A stretch of DNA of 64,000 nucleotides from Desulfopila aestuarii DSM 18488. GTDB lineage: Bacteria; Desulfobacterota; Desulfobulbia; Desulfobulbales; Desulfocapsaceae. The notes below the pieces were generated by a model. That model did not search any database and was not told the origin of the DNA. It worked only from the letters and a program-made list of their open reading frames with translations. Below are positions 8,053 to 16,896 of this stretch, piece by piece. The DNA lies in contig NZ_FRFE01000021.1 in assembly GCF_900143695.1 (NCBI RefSeq), forward strand, positions 1 through 64,000, written 5' to 3'. The position numbers and the translations under genes are program-made. Numbering within the stretch: the first letter of the stretch is position 1; the number at the start of each line of letters is the position of its first letter.

Positions 8053-8217
8053 TGGCGTCGTAAAATGCTCTCTATATTTGCTCATCAATCCATAAATATG
8101 AGTTTTTTTACGAGACTGTCGAGAGTGGCCATGGTGTGATGAACTGGATGTGGCAATTCGCATGAACCTACATTCTTACACGGTTTTCAACCGGACCAAC
8201 CAAAAAAAGGATGATTT

Positions 8218-9741
8218 GTGGCACAGAAAGCACCGGATATTTATGATCTCTGCGTTATCGGTTGCGGCCCCGCAGGTTTTGCCGCAGCTATGCGGGCCCT
8301 CGATTTTGGTAAACACGTCTGTATCGTTGAGGGTGCCGAATTAGGTGGGGCCGGAGTGATGTGGGGAGCCCTGGCTTCAAAGACCATGTGGGAAATTGCC
8401 AAGGATTATGCCATTGCCAACATGCAGGATCGCGGTTATCGGGCGAGCGGCATGTCAGTGGATTACTGCGCGGTTCGGCGTACGATCCTCCAGGCGGCTA
8501 AGGAAAAACAGTACCAGATGCTGTCGCAGATAGAGACCTACTCCCCTGAGCGTTGGGACGGGCCCGGTTCGCTCACGCTGAAGAATGGGTGGGGGCGGTT
8601 CCTCTCGAACAATGAGGTGGAGGTCAGCGCTGCCGACGGTACATCTGAGCGGGTAAAGGCGCACTTTTTTCTGATTGCCACGGGTACCAGACCACGGAGT
8701 TTCCCCAATATACTTCTTGATCAACAGAGGGTTTTTAATTCCGACGGTATTCTCAACCTGCAATGTTTCCCAGGGCGGCTGGTCATTATTGGCGCGGGTA
8801 TCATTGGCTGTGAGTACGCAACGATCTTTTCAAATTTTGGTCAGACTATCGTTTACCTGGTGGACCACGCTAAACGGGTTATCCCCTATGAAGACGAAGA
8901 TGTCTCTGCATTTGTGCAGGACAACCTGGTGCGTAGTGGGGTCAAAGTCATCCACTCCGCGAAACTGCGAAATATTCGTCCCAATGCTGATATTCTCCAG
9001 GTGGTACTCGATTTTCAGGATGGCCACTCGGAAGTGATCGAGGCAGATGCTGCCTTTATCTCCATCGGCAGGACCTTTGACCGAACCGGTCTCGGGCTTG
9101 AAAATCTGGGTATTGATACCAGTCAGGCGGGTATTCTTGTTACCGATGAAAACTGCCGGGTAAAAGATAATATCTATGCTGCGGGTGATATAACCCACCA
9201 TCCGGCGCTGGTAAATATCGCGGAAATGGAAGGGCGTTACGCGGTAAAACATATGTTTGGCAAGAAGCGTTGGCCTCTCAATTACCAGAACATGTCGACG
9301 GTGATGTTTTTTTATCCGGCTGTAGCGGCGGTTGGGTTGAGCGAAAAAGCCTGTCGCAGGCAGAAGATCCCTCATAGAGTTGCGTACTACTCCAATGCGC
9401 TATGCAGCCGGGCCATCGCGATGCGGTCCACCCACGGTTTTGTGAAGATTATCGTGAGCGACGATGAGCAGCAGCGTATCCTCGGGATGCGGGCCGCCGG
9501 TCCCCAGGTTTCAAGTACCATCATGTCTATCGCCCATTTTATGGACCAGGGCAAAGGTGTGCTGGATGTGTTGCAGAGCATATATCCTCACCCCACCATC
9601 ACCGAAGCAATCGAGGAGTGTCTTCGGATGCTGCTCGGTAAGTCGGTCTTTAAACCCCACGCCTTTCCTGAGCATTTACAGATCCGCAGCTGGAGTCCCG
9701 ACATTGACCCGAATGACGAGGAGGAGCTGCCAGTAGAATAA
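8218..9741 (+). CDS. Dihydrolipoamide-dehydrogenase-like FAD/NAD(P) oxidoreductase without redox disulfide
   Basis: A 507-residue two-dinucleotide-binding flavoprotein starting with GTG. An FAD Rossmann motif is at about 10-20 (CVIGCGPAGFAAA), a second NAD(P) motif at about 190-202 (IIGAGIIGCEYA), the FAD-binding GD motif in IYAAGDITHHP (about 319-329), and a C-terminal dimerisation domain with YPHPTITEAIEE near 457. Where lipoamide dehydrogenase and mercuric reductase carry CxxxxC, this protein has GGAGVMWGALASK (about 42-54), lacking both cysteines. It therefore resembles soluble transhydrogenase-like or NADH:acceptor flavoenzymes rather than disulfide reductases. Encoded after a ferredoxin, it may be a ferredoxin-NAD(P) oxidoreductase; that is inference. 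Confidence 0.8.
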   Translation: MAQKAPDIYDLCVIGCGPAGFAAAMRALDFGKHVCIVEGAELGGAGVMWGALASKTMWEIAKDYAIANMQDRGYRASGMSVDYCAVRRTILQAAKEKQYQMLSQIETYSPERWDGPGSLTLKNGWGRFLSNNEVEVSAADGTSERVKAHFFLIATGTRPRSFPNILLDQQRVFNSDGILNLQCFPGRLVIIGAGIIGCEYATIFSNFGQTIVYLVDHAKRVIPYEDEDVSAFVQDNLVRSGVKVIHSAKLRNIRPNADILQVVLDFQDGHSEVIEADAAFISIGRTFDRTGLGLENLGIDTSQAGILVTDENCRVKDNIYAAGDITHHPALVNIAEMEGRYAVKHMFGKKRWPLNYQNMSTVMFFYPAVAAVGLSEKACRRQKIPHRVAYYSNALCSRAIAMRSTHGFVKIIVSDDEQQRILGMRAAGPQVSSTIMSIAHFMDQGKGVLDVLQSIYPHPTITEAIEECLRMLLGKSVFKPHAFPEHLQIRSWSPDIDPNDEEELPVE

Positions 9742-9901
9742 GTTGCGAAAACTCCATGGCGGTAACATCGCTGTTTATGCTAACCGTTTTGGTTATTTTA
9801 GCCGATTACCAACCAGATGGCATTGAGTCATTCAATGGAATGGTGTTATATGTCCACGCGAGGCGAATGATTGCAGTATCAGCAGATACAAAAGGAGTGA
9901 C

Positions 9902-11836
9902 ATGGGACTAAGGGCAACGACACTGGCGGTTATTGGGACAATTCTCGTTCTGATGATTGTTCTTATTTCTTCCATTTCCAAGGTCATTGTTCTTGACGGT
10001 TACAGCCGGTTGGAAAATGACAAAATTCTGGAAAGTGCTGAGCAAGTTCTCAGGATGGTGGATGATGAAGTCGGCCAGGTCAAAATAGTGACGGGAGACT
10101 GGGCTCCTTGGGACGATACCTACCAGTTTGTTCAGGACGGAAACCAGGACTATATTGACGATAACCTTAGCGACTCAACCATTAATAACCTGCCGGTGGA
10201 TTTTATAATCTACATTGGACCAGAGCGAAATCTCCTCTACTGTAAGTATGTCGATCCTGAAACCGAAGAGGATGCGACATGTCCCAACTCGATACAACAA
10301 TTTGCCTTGAGTCCGTTTATCCAGCGTAGTGATGAAAATGGTGAGACGATCAGTGGTCTGGCAATGCTTGGCGATGTGCCTGCAATTATTGCGGCAGCTC
10401 CCATCATGACGAGCCAATTTACCGGTCCTGCGATGGGCACTCTCCTCGCCGGCCGGTTTCTCTTTCCTAAAGAGATTCAGCGGCTGGCCACCAAAATAGG
10501 TCTAGCGCTCCAGCTTGAGTCTTTGGCAGGCAGCGATCTTTCTGAAGATTTTTCCCTGGCCAGAGAGCATCTCACAACAGGGGCGGGAAAAGCTGTGGTG
10601 GAGCGGATTGATGCCAAAAACATTGCCGCCTATTCGCTGTTATTCGATGTACAGGACAGTCCAATCCTCATGCTGGGAATCAAAACGGACCGGCAAATTT
10701 TTGCCGAGGGCAAGAAAAGTCTTTTATATATCATCATTGCTATCTGCATTACCGGTCTGGTGTGTATTGTTGCTACCATGCTGTTTCTTGAAACCAGGGT
10801 ACTCTCCAGGGTTGTTCGCTTAAATCACGAAGTTCAGGATATCGGCACAAGCGGCAATCTGTTAAAAAAGGCAACAGTGGAGGGTAAAGATGAACTGGCA
10901 GGGTTATCGTCGGCCATAAACCAGATGGTGGACTCAGTCCGGATCAGTACCGAGCGGGATCGGGCCATCCTGGAGTCGATGGAGGATGGCTATTTTGAGC
11001 TCGATCTGGAAGGGCGGATTACCTTTTTTAACCAAGCCCTTGCCAAGCTTTTTGGCTATCCGGAAAAAAATATCAGTGATGTGCATTACCGTCATCTGAT
11101 GGACCGAAAATCTGCCAGTCAAACGGTTCAGGCCATGAAGCGGCTGTATGCCACTGGCCGGCCGATAATAGGCATGGAAACAGGCTTTACCCTTGAAAAT
11201 GGCAAGCAGCTGTTTCTGGAATCCACCATTTCCCTTATCAGGGATGCTGACGGCATGATCACTGGTTTTCGGGGGATAGCCAGGGATGTGACAGAGCGGA
11301 AAAAGGCGGCCGAAGAGCTTCTCTACCTGGCATATCATGATGGGTTGACTGGTCTTTTCAACCGTAAGGCTTTTTATGAGCATCTCAAGAACGAGCTGCT
11401 CTATGCGGAGCGCTATTCCCAGCAGCGCTCATTGCTCTATATCGATCTCGATAAATTCAAAAAGGTTAACGATACCTTCGGGCACGCAATAGGGGACGTT
11501 CTGTTGAAGCAGTTCTGTGCCAGAGTTGTCCAGGTTTTGCGTAACGCTGATAAGTTTTTTCGTCTGGGCGGAGATGAGTTTGTGATTGTGTTGTCCGAGC
11601 CGCAGGCCCATTCACCGGAAGTGGTGGCAGAACGGGTTTTGGCGCTGATGAAGAAACCCTTTGAGATTGGTTCGGAGCGTATCGACTTTGTCTCTGCCAG
11701 TATCGGCATAAGCATGTTCCCGACTGATGGCCAGGATATTGATATCCTGCTGTTGAAGGCCGATAGTTCCATGTACCGGGCTAAGGAGCGGGGCGGCGCT
11801 GGTATCGTGGCGGCAGAGCGGGACAGGAAGGTATAG
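9902..11836 (+). CDS. CHASE4-HAMP-PAS-GGDEF diguanylate cyclase
   Basis: A 644-residue membrane sensor. Transmembrane helix 1 is at about 8-28, a periplasmic CHASE4-type domain at about 55-230 (TGDWAPWDDTYQFV is its hallmark), transmembrane helix 2 at about 272-294, HAMP at about 300-345, PAS at about 355-470, and GGDEF at about 478-640. The active site reads RLGGDEF at about 554-560 and an inhibitory I-site RxxD (RNAD) sits five residues before GGDEF, so it should be active and product-inhibited. It makes cyclic di-GMP from two GTP. No EAL domain. AAAGGAGTGAC precedes the ATG. Convergent with the hybrid kinase that follows. Confidence 0.92.
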   Translation: MGLRATTLAVIGTILVLMIVLISSISKVIVLDGYSRLENDKILESAEQVLRMVDDEVGQVKIVTGDWAPWDDTYQFVQDGNQDYIDDNLSDSTINNLPVDFIIYIGPERNLLYCKYVDPETEEDATCPNSIQQFALSPFIQRSDENGETISGLAMLGDVPAIIAAAPIMTSQFTGPAMGTLLAGRFLFPKEIQRLATKIGLALQLESLAGSDLSEDFSLAREHLTTGAGKAVVERIDAKNIAAYSLLFDVQDSPILMLGIKTDRQIFAEGKKSLLYIIIAICITGLVCIVATMLFLETRVLSRVVRLNHEVQDIGTSGNLLKKATVEGKDELAGLSSAINQMVDSVRISTERDRAILESMEDGYFELDLEGRITFFNQALAKLFGYPEKNISDVHYRHLMDRKSASQTVQAMKRLYATGRPIIGMETGFTLENGKQLFLESTISLIRDADGMITGFRGIARDVTERKKAAEELLYLAYHDGLTGLFNRKAFYEHLKNELLYAERYSQQRSLLYIDLDKFKKVNDTFGHAIGDVLLKQFCARVVQVLRNADKFFRLGGDEFVIVLSEPQAHSPEVVAERVLALMKKPFEIGSERIDFVSASIGISMFPTDGQDIDILLLKADSSMYRAKERGGAGIVAAERDRKV

Positions 11837-11862
11837 CGGCCCGTTCCTTGTTGGGCTACAAA

Positions 11863-14052
11863 TCAGGGTCTTGTGTCCAGCACGTTTCGTATCTTTTGTG
11901 ATAATTCTGAAAGATTGTAGGGCTTTTGAATAAACCCGTTGCAACCTCGCTGCATGATTTCCATCGCCTCGTCACTCATGGCGTAGCCGCTTGACAGGAT
12001 GATCAACAGGTTCGGAGAGAGTGCCCGCAGCGCATCGAAGGTTTTCCCACCATCCATTCCCGGCATGATCATGTCGAGCAGGACGAGGTCAATATCATCG
12101 CCATATTCCTCCAGCAGCCCGATGGCCTGCCGTCCACCACGGGCAACGAGTACCCGATAGCCGAGTTTTTTGAGAACGGCTTCTCCCACTTCTACGATCA
12201 TCTCTTCATCATCGACGAGCAGGATTGTTTCCACTCCCTGGTCAATACGGGTCTCCTCCATGGTCTGTTGCTGGGTAATTTCGATTAATGCGGGGAGGTA
12301 GATGTCAAAATTGGTGCCTTTGCCAGGTTGGCTTTGAACGGTTATGCAACCCTGATGATTGCTGATGATCCCATGGGCGGAGGCGAGCCCCAGCCCCGTG
12401 CCGCGACCAAGCTCCTTGGTGGTGAAAAAGGGGTCGAAAATGCGGGCGCGGACTGTGTCGTCCATGCCTATACCAGTATCGGCAACTGAGATTCTAAGGT
12501 ATTTTCCAGGCGCAATATTATATGGGGCGCAAAATGCTGCGTCCAGCATGGCGTGGGAAACCTTTACGCTCAGTGCGCCGCCGTCCGGCATTGCCTGCCA
12601 GCCGTTCACGAACATATTTAAGAGCACCTGTTCGATCTGGGGTGTGTCGATGTTGGCTATGGCCGCTGTTGGAGAAAGCTGTAGTTCAAGACTGATTTCC
12701 TTTCTTGTTCGACCAAACAATTTGACGCTACGCTCTACCAGCTTATTGAGATCAGTGGGCTTCGGGTCATATTTGCCGCCCCGGGCGGTACCGAGCAGCT
12801 GTGACGTGAGACTTGAAGCGCTCCTGATATATTCGTCAATGGCGCGGGTATGCTCCTGAGCGGGATCGGATGGCGGCAGGTGCATTGCGATCAGCGAGGT
12901 GCGTCCCTGTATCCCCATAAGCAGATTGTTGAAATCATGGGCGACACCTCCGGCCAGGGTGCCGAGAGCTTCGAGCTTCTGGGTCTCGCCGATTTTGCGG
13001 ACCAGTTCAAGCTTCTCCTGTTCAGCCAGCTTTTCCATATCAATACTGGTCAGTACCCCACGCAATCCTGCTGGGTGCCCATCTTCAACGACAGGCCGGT
13101 TCGATGTCCTGAGCCAACGGGTTTTTCCTGATGTGTCGAGAATGCGGTAGTCGAGAGGGGTGAGTTCCCCAGCCAGGGTTGCATCAAAGTTGGCTTGCAC
13201 TTTTTCTCTATCTTCAGGGGCAATGAAATCCTTGAGAGGTCTGCCGAGGAGTTGGTCCGCGGGATAACCGAGAAGTGGTGTTACTGCCGGGCTTATGTAG
13301 CGTATGATACCATTTACATCGAGTTCGTAAATGACATCGTTGATTTCCTCGATCAGGCGGCGATAGCTTTCCCGGGAAGCCTGCAGCTCAATGGTGCGTT
13401 CTTTTACGAGGTTCTCCAGGTGTTTCTGGTGGTTGACCAGTTCCGCCGAAGTTTCCTCCAGTTGTTGTTTTGAAAGGATTAGTTCAAGATGGTTCTGGCA
13501 GATTTTCCTCGTAAGTAAAATCAAGGCAACGATGAAAATAATTCCCATACAGGCTGCATATTGAAAGGTACTCTGGCCGGACATAAACATGATGATAATA
13601 AGCGGACAGCCAGACGGCAGGATGAAACAGAGAAAGCCCAGAAGAGATGGCGCAAGGGTAAGGATTGCGCCGCCCATCATGCCGCAGATTATGGTCAGGA
13701 GAAAAAAACTCTGATGCTCAGATGTCGTGCTGAACAGTTGCGTGGACGTGTATCCCCATGCGACGCCCTGTACGAAAATGGTGAGCAGGATAAGAGTATG
13801 CAAACGCTGCAAATTATCTGTCAGAACCATTTTTCGCGAAATAAAAATCGGGAGAAAGCGAAGCAATGAGGCGATAAGGATAAGCGAGAGCCAAAGCGCG
13901 GATGGAGAGGGGATAGCCATCCAGGTAAGGATGGCTATGGCACTGTTGACAGCCGCAGCAGTGGGGGTGTTGTTCAGCAGAAGATTGATGCTTTCCACCT
14001 GGGCTGTTGTGGTGTACCGAGGGAAGATTTTGGTAAGAAGTTGTTGAAGCAT
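11863..14052 (-). CDS. Membrane PAS hybrid histidine kinase with receiver domain
   Basis: About 729 residues: an N-terminal membrane domain with around six helices (residues 30-190), a coiled coil at about 195-225, a PAS domain at about 230-350 (YRRLIEEINDVIYELDVNG), a kinase dimerisation helix with the phospho-accepting His in GTLAGGVAHDFNNLL (about 362-376), an ATPase domain with N, G1 (DTGIGM) and G2 (GRGTGLGL) boxes, and a C-terminal receiver with acceptor Asp in LVLLDMIMPGMDG (about 655-667). The architecture is a hybrid kinase of the NtrB-like GVAHDFNN class. ATG 14052 is preferred to the GTG six bases upstream because AGGAG is correctly spaced. No output regulator lies beside it. Confidence 0.9.
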   Translation of the reverse strand: MLQQLLTKIFPRYTTTAQVESINLLLNNTPTAAAVNSAIAILTWMAIPSPSALWLSLILIASLLRFLPIFISRKMVLTDNLQRLHTLILLTIFVQGVAWGYTSTQLFSTTSEHQSFFLLTIICGMMGGAILTLAPSLLGFLCFILPSGCPLIIIMFMSGQSTFQYAACMGIIFIVALILLTRKICQNHLELILSKQQLEETSAELVNHQKHLENLVKERTIELQASRESYRRLIEEINDVIYELDVNGIIRYISPAVTPLLGYPADQLLGRPLKDFIAPEDREKVQANFDATLAGELTPLDYRILDTSGKTRWLRTSNRPVVEDGHPAGLRGVLTSIDMEKLAEQEKLELVRKIGETQKLEALGTLAGGVAHDFNNLLMGIQGRTSLIAMHLPPSDPAQEHTRAIDEYIRSASSLTSQLLGTARGGKYDPKPTDLNKLVERSVKLFGRTRKEISLELQLSPTAAIANIDTPQIEQVLLNMFVNGWQAMPDGGALSVKVSHAMLDAAFCAPYNIAPGKYLRISVADTGIGMDDTVRARIFDPFFTTKELGRGTGLGLASAHGIISNHQGCITVQSQPGKGTNFDIYLPALIEITQQQTMEETRIDQGVETILLVDDEEMIVEVGEAVLKKLGYRVLVARGGRQAIGLLEEYGDDIDLVLLDMIMPGMDGGKTFDALRALSPNLLIILSSGYAMSDEAMEIMQRGCNGFIQKPYNLSELSQKIRNVLDTRP

Positions 14053-14203
14053 CAGCACTCCTAATGTCTTGGTAGTGTTTTTAAAATACCGTTATTGTTC
14101 AACGTCTCTTTATTGTCACCCCCCATTCCACCTTATCCGATATATTAACGTACTGCAATCCCGTTGAGAGACACGGCTGTTGCCATATAAGGATATCTTC
14201 TGG

Positions 14204-14219
14204 TGTCTAAAATATTAAC
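14204..14219 (+). promoter_or_regulatory. Candidate operator of the XRE-cupin regulator (copy 1)
   Basis: TGTCTAAAATATTAAC lies 100 bases before the regulator gene. A near-identical copy, sharing TGTCTAAAATATT exactly, lies before the aldehyde dehydrogenase gene. The AAAATAT...GAACA form resembles the binding site I recall for E. coli PuuR, a regulator of the same XRE-cupin type. Two copies, each upstream of a gene of the same locus, support autoregulation. Confidence 0.5.
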
Positions 14220-14318
14220 CGTTGCTGGCGTTACTCGTTTTGCGTAAAGTTCATTCCAGGCGATCTGCTTACCTTGACCGGCAGGTGTAAAGCGTAATGG
14301 AACAGAGAGGAGGAGAGA

Positions 14319-14867
14319 ATGGAGTTTGATGCGGGGCAACGGTTGCGTGCTGTGCGTGAGATGTATGGACTGTCGCAGCGGGCACTGGCCAAGAAGGCAG
14401 GTGTCACCAACGGGATCATCTCAATGATCGAACTGAATCGTAACAGCCCTTCTCTTGCGACGCTGAAAAAAATTCTCGACGCCATTCCCATATCCCTTTC
14501 CGATTTTTTCTCGATGGATCTCAATGAAAATCATGACATAGTTTTCCGAGCCGAAGAATTGCAGGAGATTGGTAGTTCTGGATTTTCCTTCAAGCAGGTT
14601 GGAAAAAACATGAAGGGAAAGACCATGCAGATCCTCCATGAGCGAATTGCTCCCGGAGCTGATAGCGGCAAGGAGATGCTGCGCCATGAATCGGAAGAGG
14701 GCGGTGTAGTGATAGGCGGAACGATTGAACTGACGGTCGGCGCTGAGGTGCATATTCTTGGACCTGGCGATGCCTACTATTTTGACAGCCGTATTCCGCA
14801 CCGTTTCCGTAATATTGGCACTGAAACCGTGGAAATGGTCAGCGCCTGCTCCCCGCCGACTCTGTAA
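14319..14867 (+). CDS. PuuR-like XRE-cupin transcriptional regulator
   Basis: A 182-residue protein with an N-terminal XRE helix-turn-helix (residues 6-65; LSQRALAKKAGVTNGIISMI as recognition region) and a C-terminal cupin (about 105-180; GTIELTVGAEVHILGPGDAY, RIPHRF). This layout is that of PuuR, which represses putrescine catabolism and releases DNA on binding the small-molecule inducer in the cupin. A strong ribosome binding site (GAGGAGGAG) precedes the ATG. It stands before an acylating aldehyde dehydrogenase and an omega-amino acid transaminase, so it probably controls them. Candidate operators lie before it and before the dehydrogenase gene. Confidence 0.88.
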   Translation: MEFDAGQRLRAVREMYGLSQRALAKKAGVTNGIISMIELNRNSPSLATLKKILDAIPISLSDFFSMDLNENHDIVFRAEELQEIGSSGFSFKQVGKNMKGKTMQILHERIAPGADSGKEMLRHESEEGGVVIGGTIELTVGAEVHILGPGDAYYFDSRIPHRFRNIGTETVEMVSACSPPTL

Positions 14868-15181
14868 ACCGTTTCTGATTATCTCTATCCTGTCTCTGCT
14901 GGTCTCTGCAAACGTTCCCCGGTTGTCGTTCCACCGGGCCTCTCCGACGAAAACGTGTGTGTTTGCCCGGATCGCCGCCTGGCGGCCTGCCGGCAATTGG
15001 CCGAGGCGTGTCGGGTTATGGATTTTTCTTGTTCTGATTTCCTGCCGACTATGGGGTGATGTTGTATTGGCTATCGACCAGGAATGGATGAGTTCTTGTT
15101 GATATCTTGTTCACTTTGATGGGCGCCAATGTGCTAACACGCCTTTATGTCACTATTGTTTGGTGATGATGAAAAAGTTGT

Positions 15182-15198
15182 TGTCTAAAATATTGAAC
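15182..15198 (+). promoter_or_regulatory. Candidate operator of the XRE-cupin regulator (copy 2)
   Basis: TGTCTAAAATATTGAAC shares its first 13 bases with the motif at 14204. It is about 90 bases before the aldehyde dehydrogenase start, at a position suited to repression. The rest of 14868-15287 shows no gene; the short frames there have no ribosome binding site or family likeness. Confidence 0.5.
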
Positions 15199-15287
15199 AC
15201 ATGTAGCGTGTATTTGTGATGGAGGATGTGTGTCAAAAGGAGTGCGCAACCGTTCTTGAACTTAAAGTGGCCTCAATGGAGGATGGG

Positions 15288-16793
15288 ATGGGAAACATAG
15301 TTGGACATTTTATCAACGGTCAGAATGTGTCTGGTGCTGGAAACCGAATGCAGGATGTCTACAACCCGGCAACAGGAGAAGTGACACGACAGGTGGCGCT
15401 GGCGTCAAAGGAAAGGGTGGAAGAGGCTATTCGTGCCGCCGAGGCAGCCTTTCCCGCCTGGAGAAACACGTCTCCTGCAAAGCGTGCACAGGTCTTTTTC
15501 AAACTGAAGTATCTGATAGAACAGCACGCCGAGAAAATCGTCGGGATGATAATCGACGAGCACGGCAAGGTCTACCACGATGCCATGGGTGAATTAACCC
15601 GAGCAATTGAGAATGTAGAGTTTGCCTGCGGGGCTCCTGAGCTGTTAAAGGGCGAGCATTCAAAAAATGTCGGCACCTCGATTGATTCGTGGAGCGAATT
15701 TCAGCCATTGGGTGTAACCGCTGGAATTACCCCGTTTAATTTTCCGGCAATGGTGCCTTTCTGGATGTGGCCGCTGTCTGTTGTGGTCGGCAATACCTTT
15801 GTCCTCAAACCGTCTGAGCGAACTCCGTCTGCCTCAATATTCATGGCGCAGCTGGCTCTGGAAGCAGGCCTGCCACCAGGTGTTTTGAATGTTGTTAATG
15901 GCGATAAAGAAGCCGTCGACACTCTGCTAATGGACCCACGTGTCCAGGCTGTAAGCTTTGTTGGCTCGACCCCTGTTGCAGAATATATCTACGCTACCGG
16001 AACCGCAAACGGCAAGCGTGTTCAAGCCCTTGGCGGTGCCAAGAATCATGCAGTAGTCATGCCGGATGCAGACCTCGATAATGCGGTCAGCGCTCTGATG
16101 GGTGCTGCTTACGGTTCGTGCGGAGAACGTTGTATGGCCATCCCTCTGGTCGTCGCAGTTGGCGACGAGACGGGTGATGCTGTGGTGGCCAGGCTGAAAA
16201 GGCAGCTGGAGGTAATGAAAATCGGCCCCGGCGTGGATAATAGCAACGACATGGGGCCACTGGTTACCAAAGAACATCTGGCTAAAGTACGGAGGTATGT
16301 GGATTTTGGCGTTGCCGAGGGCGCTGAGTTGCTTGTCGATGGGCGAAATATTGTAATTCCGGAGCATGAAAAAGGATTTTTTCTCGGAGGTTGCCTGTTT
16401 GATAAGGTGACCAGTGAGATGACAATTTACCGTGATGAGATCTTTGGCCCCGTTCTTGGTGTCGTCCGGGTGAACAGTCTGCAGGAGGCGATTGATTTGA
16501 TTAATCGTCATGAATATGGCAATGGCACCTGCATTTTTACCCGAGACGGTGAGTCGGCCAGGTATTTCACTGATACGATCAAGGTTGGCATGGTGGGTGT
16601 GAATGTCCCGCTGCCGGTACCGGTTGCCTATCATAGTTTTGGTGGCTGGAAACGATCACTATTTGGCGATCTGTATGCCTATGGCCCCGACGGGGTGCGC
16701 TTCTATACCAGGCGAAAGACCATTACCCAGCGCTGGCCGTCATCCAGTCTGCGGGAAGGAGCCGTCTTTTCTTTTCCAAGCGGCGTAGAATAA
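15288..16793 (+). CDS. mmsA: CoA-acylating methylmalonate/malonate-semialdehyde dehydrogenase
   Basis: A 501-residue MmsA/IolA-type aldehyde dehydrogenase. It oxidises methylmalonate semialdehyde or malonate semialdehyde with NAD+ and CoA, giving propionyl-CoA or acetyl-CoA plus CO2. Visible motifs: GVTAGITPFNFPAMVPFWMW near 144-163, KPSERTPSAS, the glycine-rich VSFVGSTPVAEY near 225, and the catalytic Cys in GSCGERCMA near 281, the GERCMA form specific for this subfamily. An upstream in-frame ATG at 15216 would add 24 residues; 15288 fits the family length and follows GGAGGATGGG. Followed 103 bases later by a transaminase that could supply malonate semialdehyde from beta-alanine, or sulfoacetaldehyde from taurine. 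The latter is not a known substrate of this family. Confidence 0.85.
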   Translation: MGNIVGHFINGQNVSGAGNRMQDVYNPATGEVTRQVALASKERVEEAIRAAEAAFPAWRNTSPAKRAQVFFKLKYLIEQHAEKIVGMIIDEHGKVYHDAMGELTRAIENVEFACGAPELLKGEHSKNVGTSIDSWSEFQPLGVTAGITPFNFPAMVPFWMWPLSVVVGNTFVLKPSERTPSASIFMAQLALEAGLPPGVLNVVNGDKEAVDTLLMDPRVQAVSFVGSTPVAEYIYATGTANGKRVQALGGAKNHAVVMPDADLDNAVSALMGAAYGSCGERCMAIPLVVAVGDETGDAVVARLKRQLEVMKIGPGVDNSNDMGPLVTKEHLAKVRRYVDFGVAEGAELLVDGRNIVIPEHEKGFFLGGCLFDKVTSEMTIYRDEIFGPVLGVVRVNSLQEAIDLINRHEYGNGTCIFTRDGESARYFTDTIKVGMVGVNVPLPVPVAYHSFGGWKRSLFGDLYAYGPDGVRFYTRRKTITQRWPSSSLREGAVFSFPSGVE

Positions 16794-16896
16794 CGCCGAT
16801 GTCTGTTTCGGCAGACATGAAAGGTCTTCTTGCCGTTGCTGTTGTGTGGTGTTGTTGATTGGCAATTCGTAATTCTCACCCAAAAGGATAGATGGT

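Noticed and set aside
15216-15287. Upstream ATG for the aldehyde dehydrogenase
   Set aside because: It would add 24 residues not typical of MmsA; ATG 15288 has a better ribosome binding site and gives the usual length.
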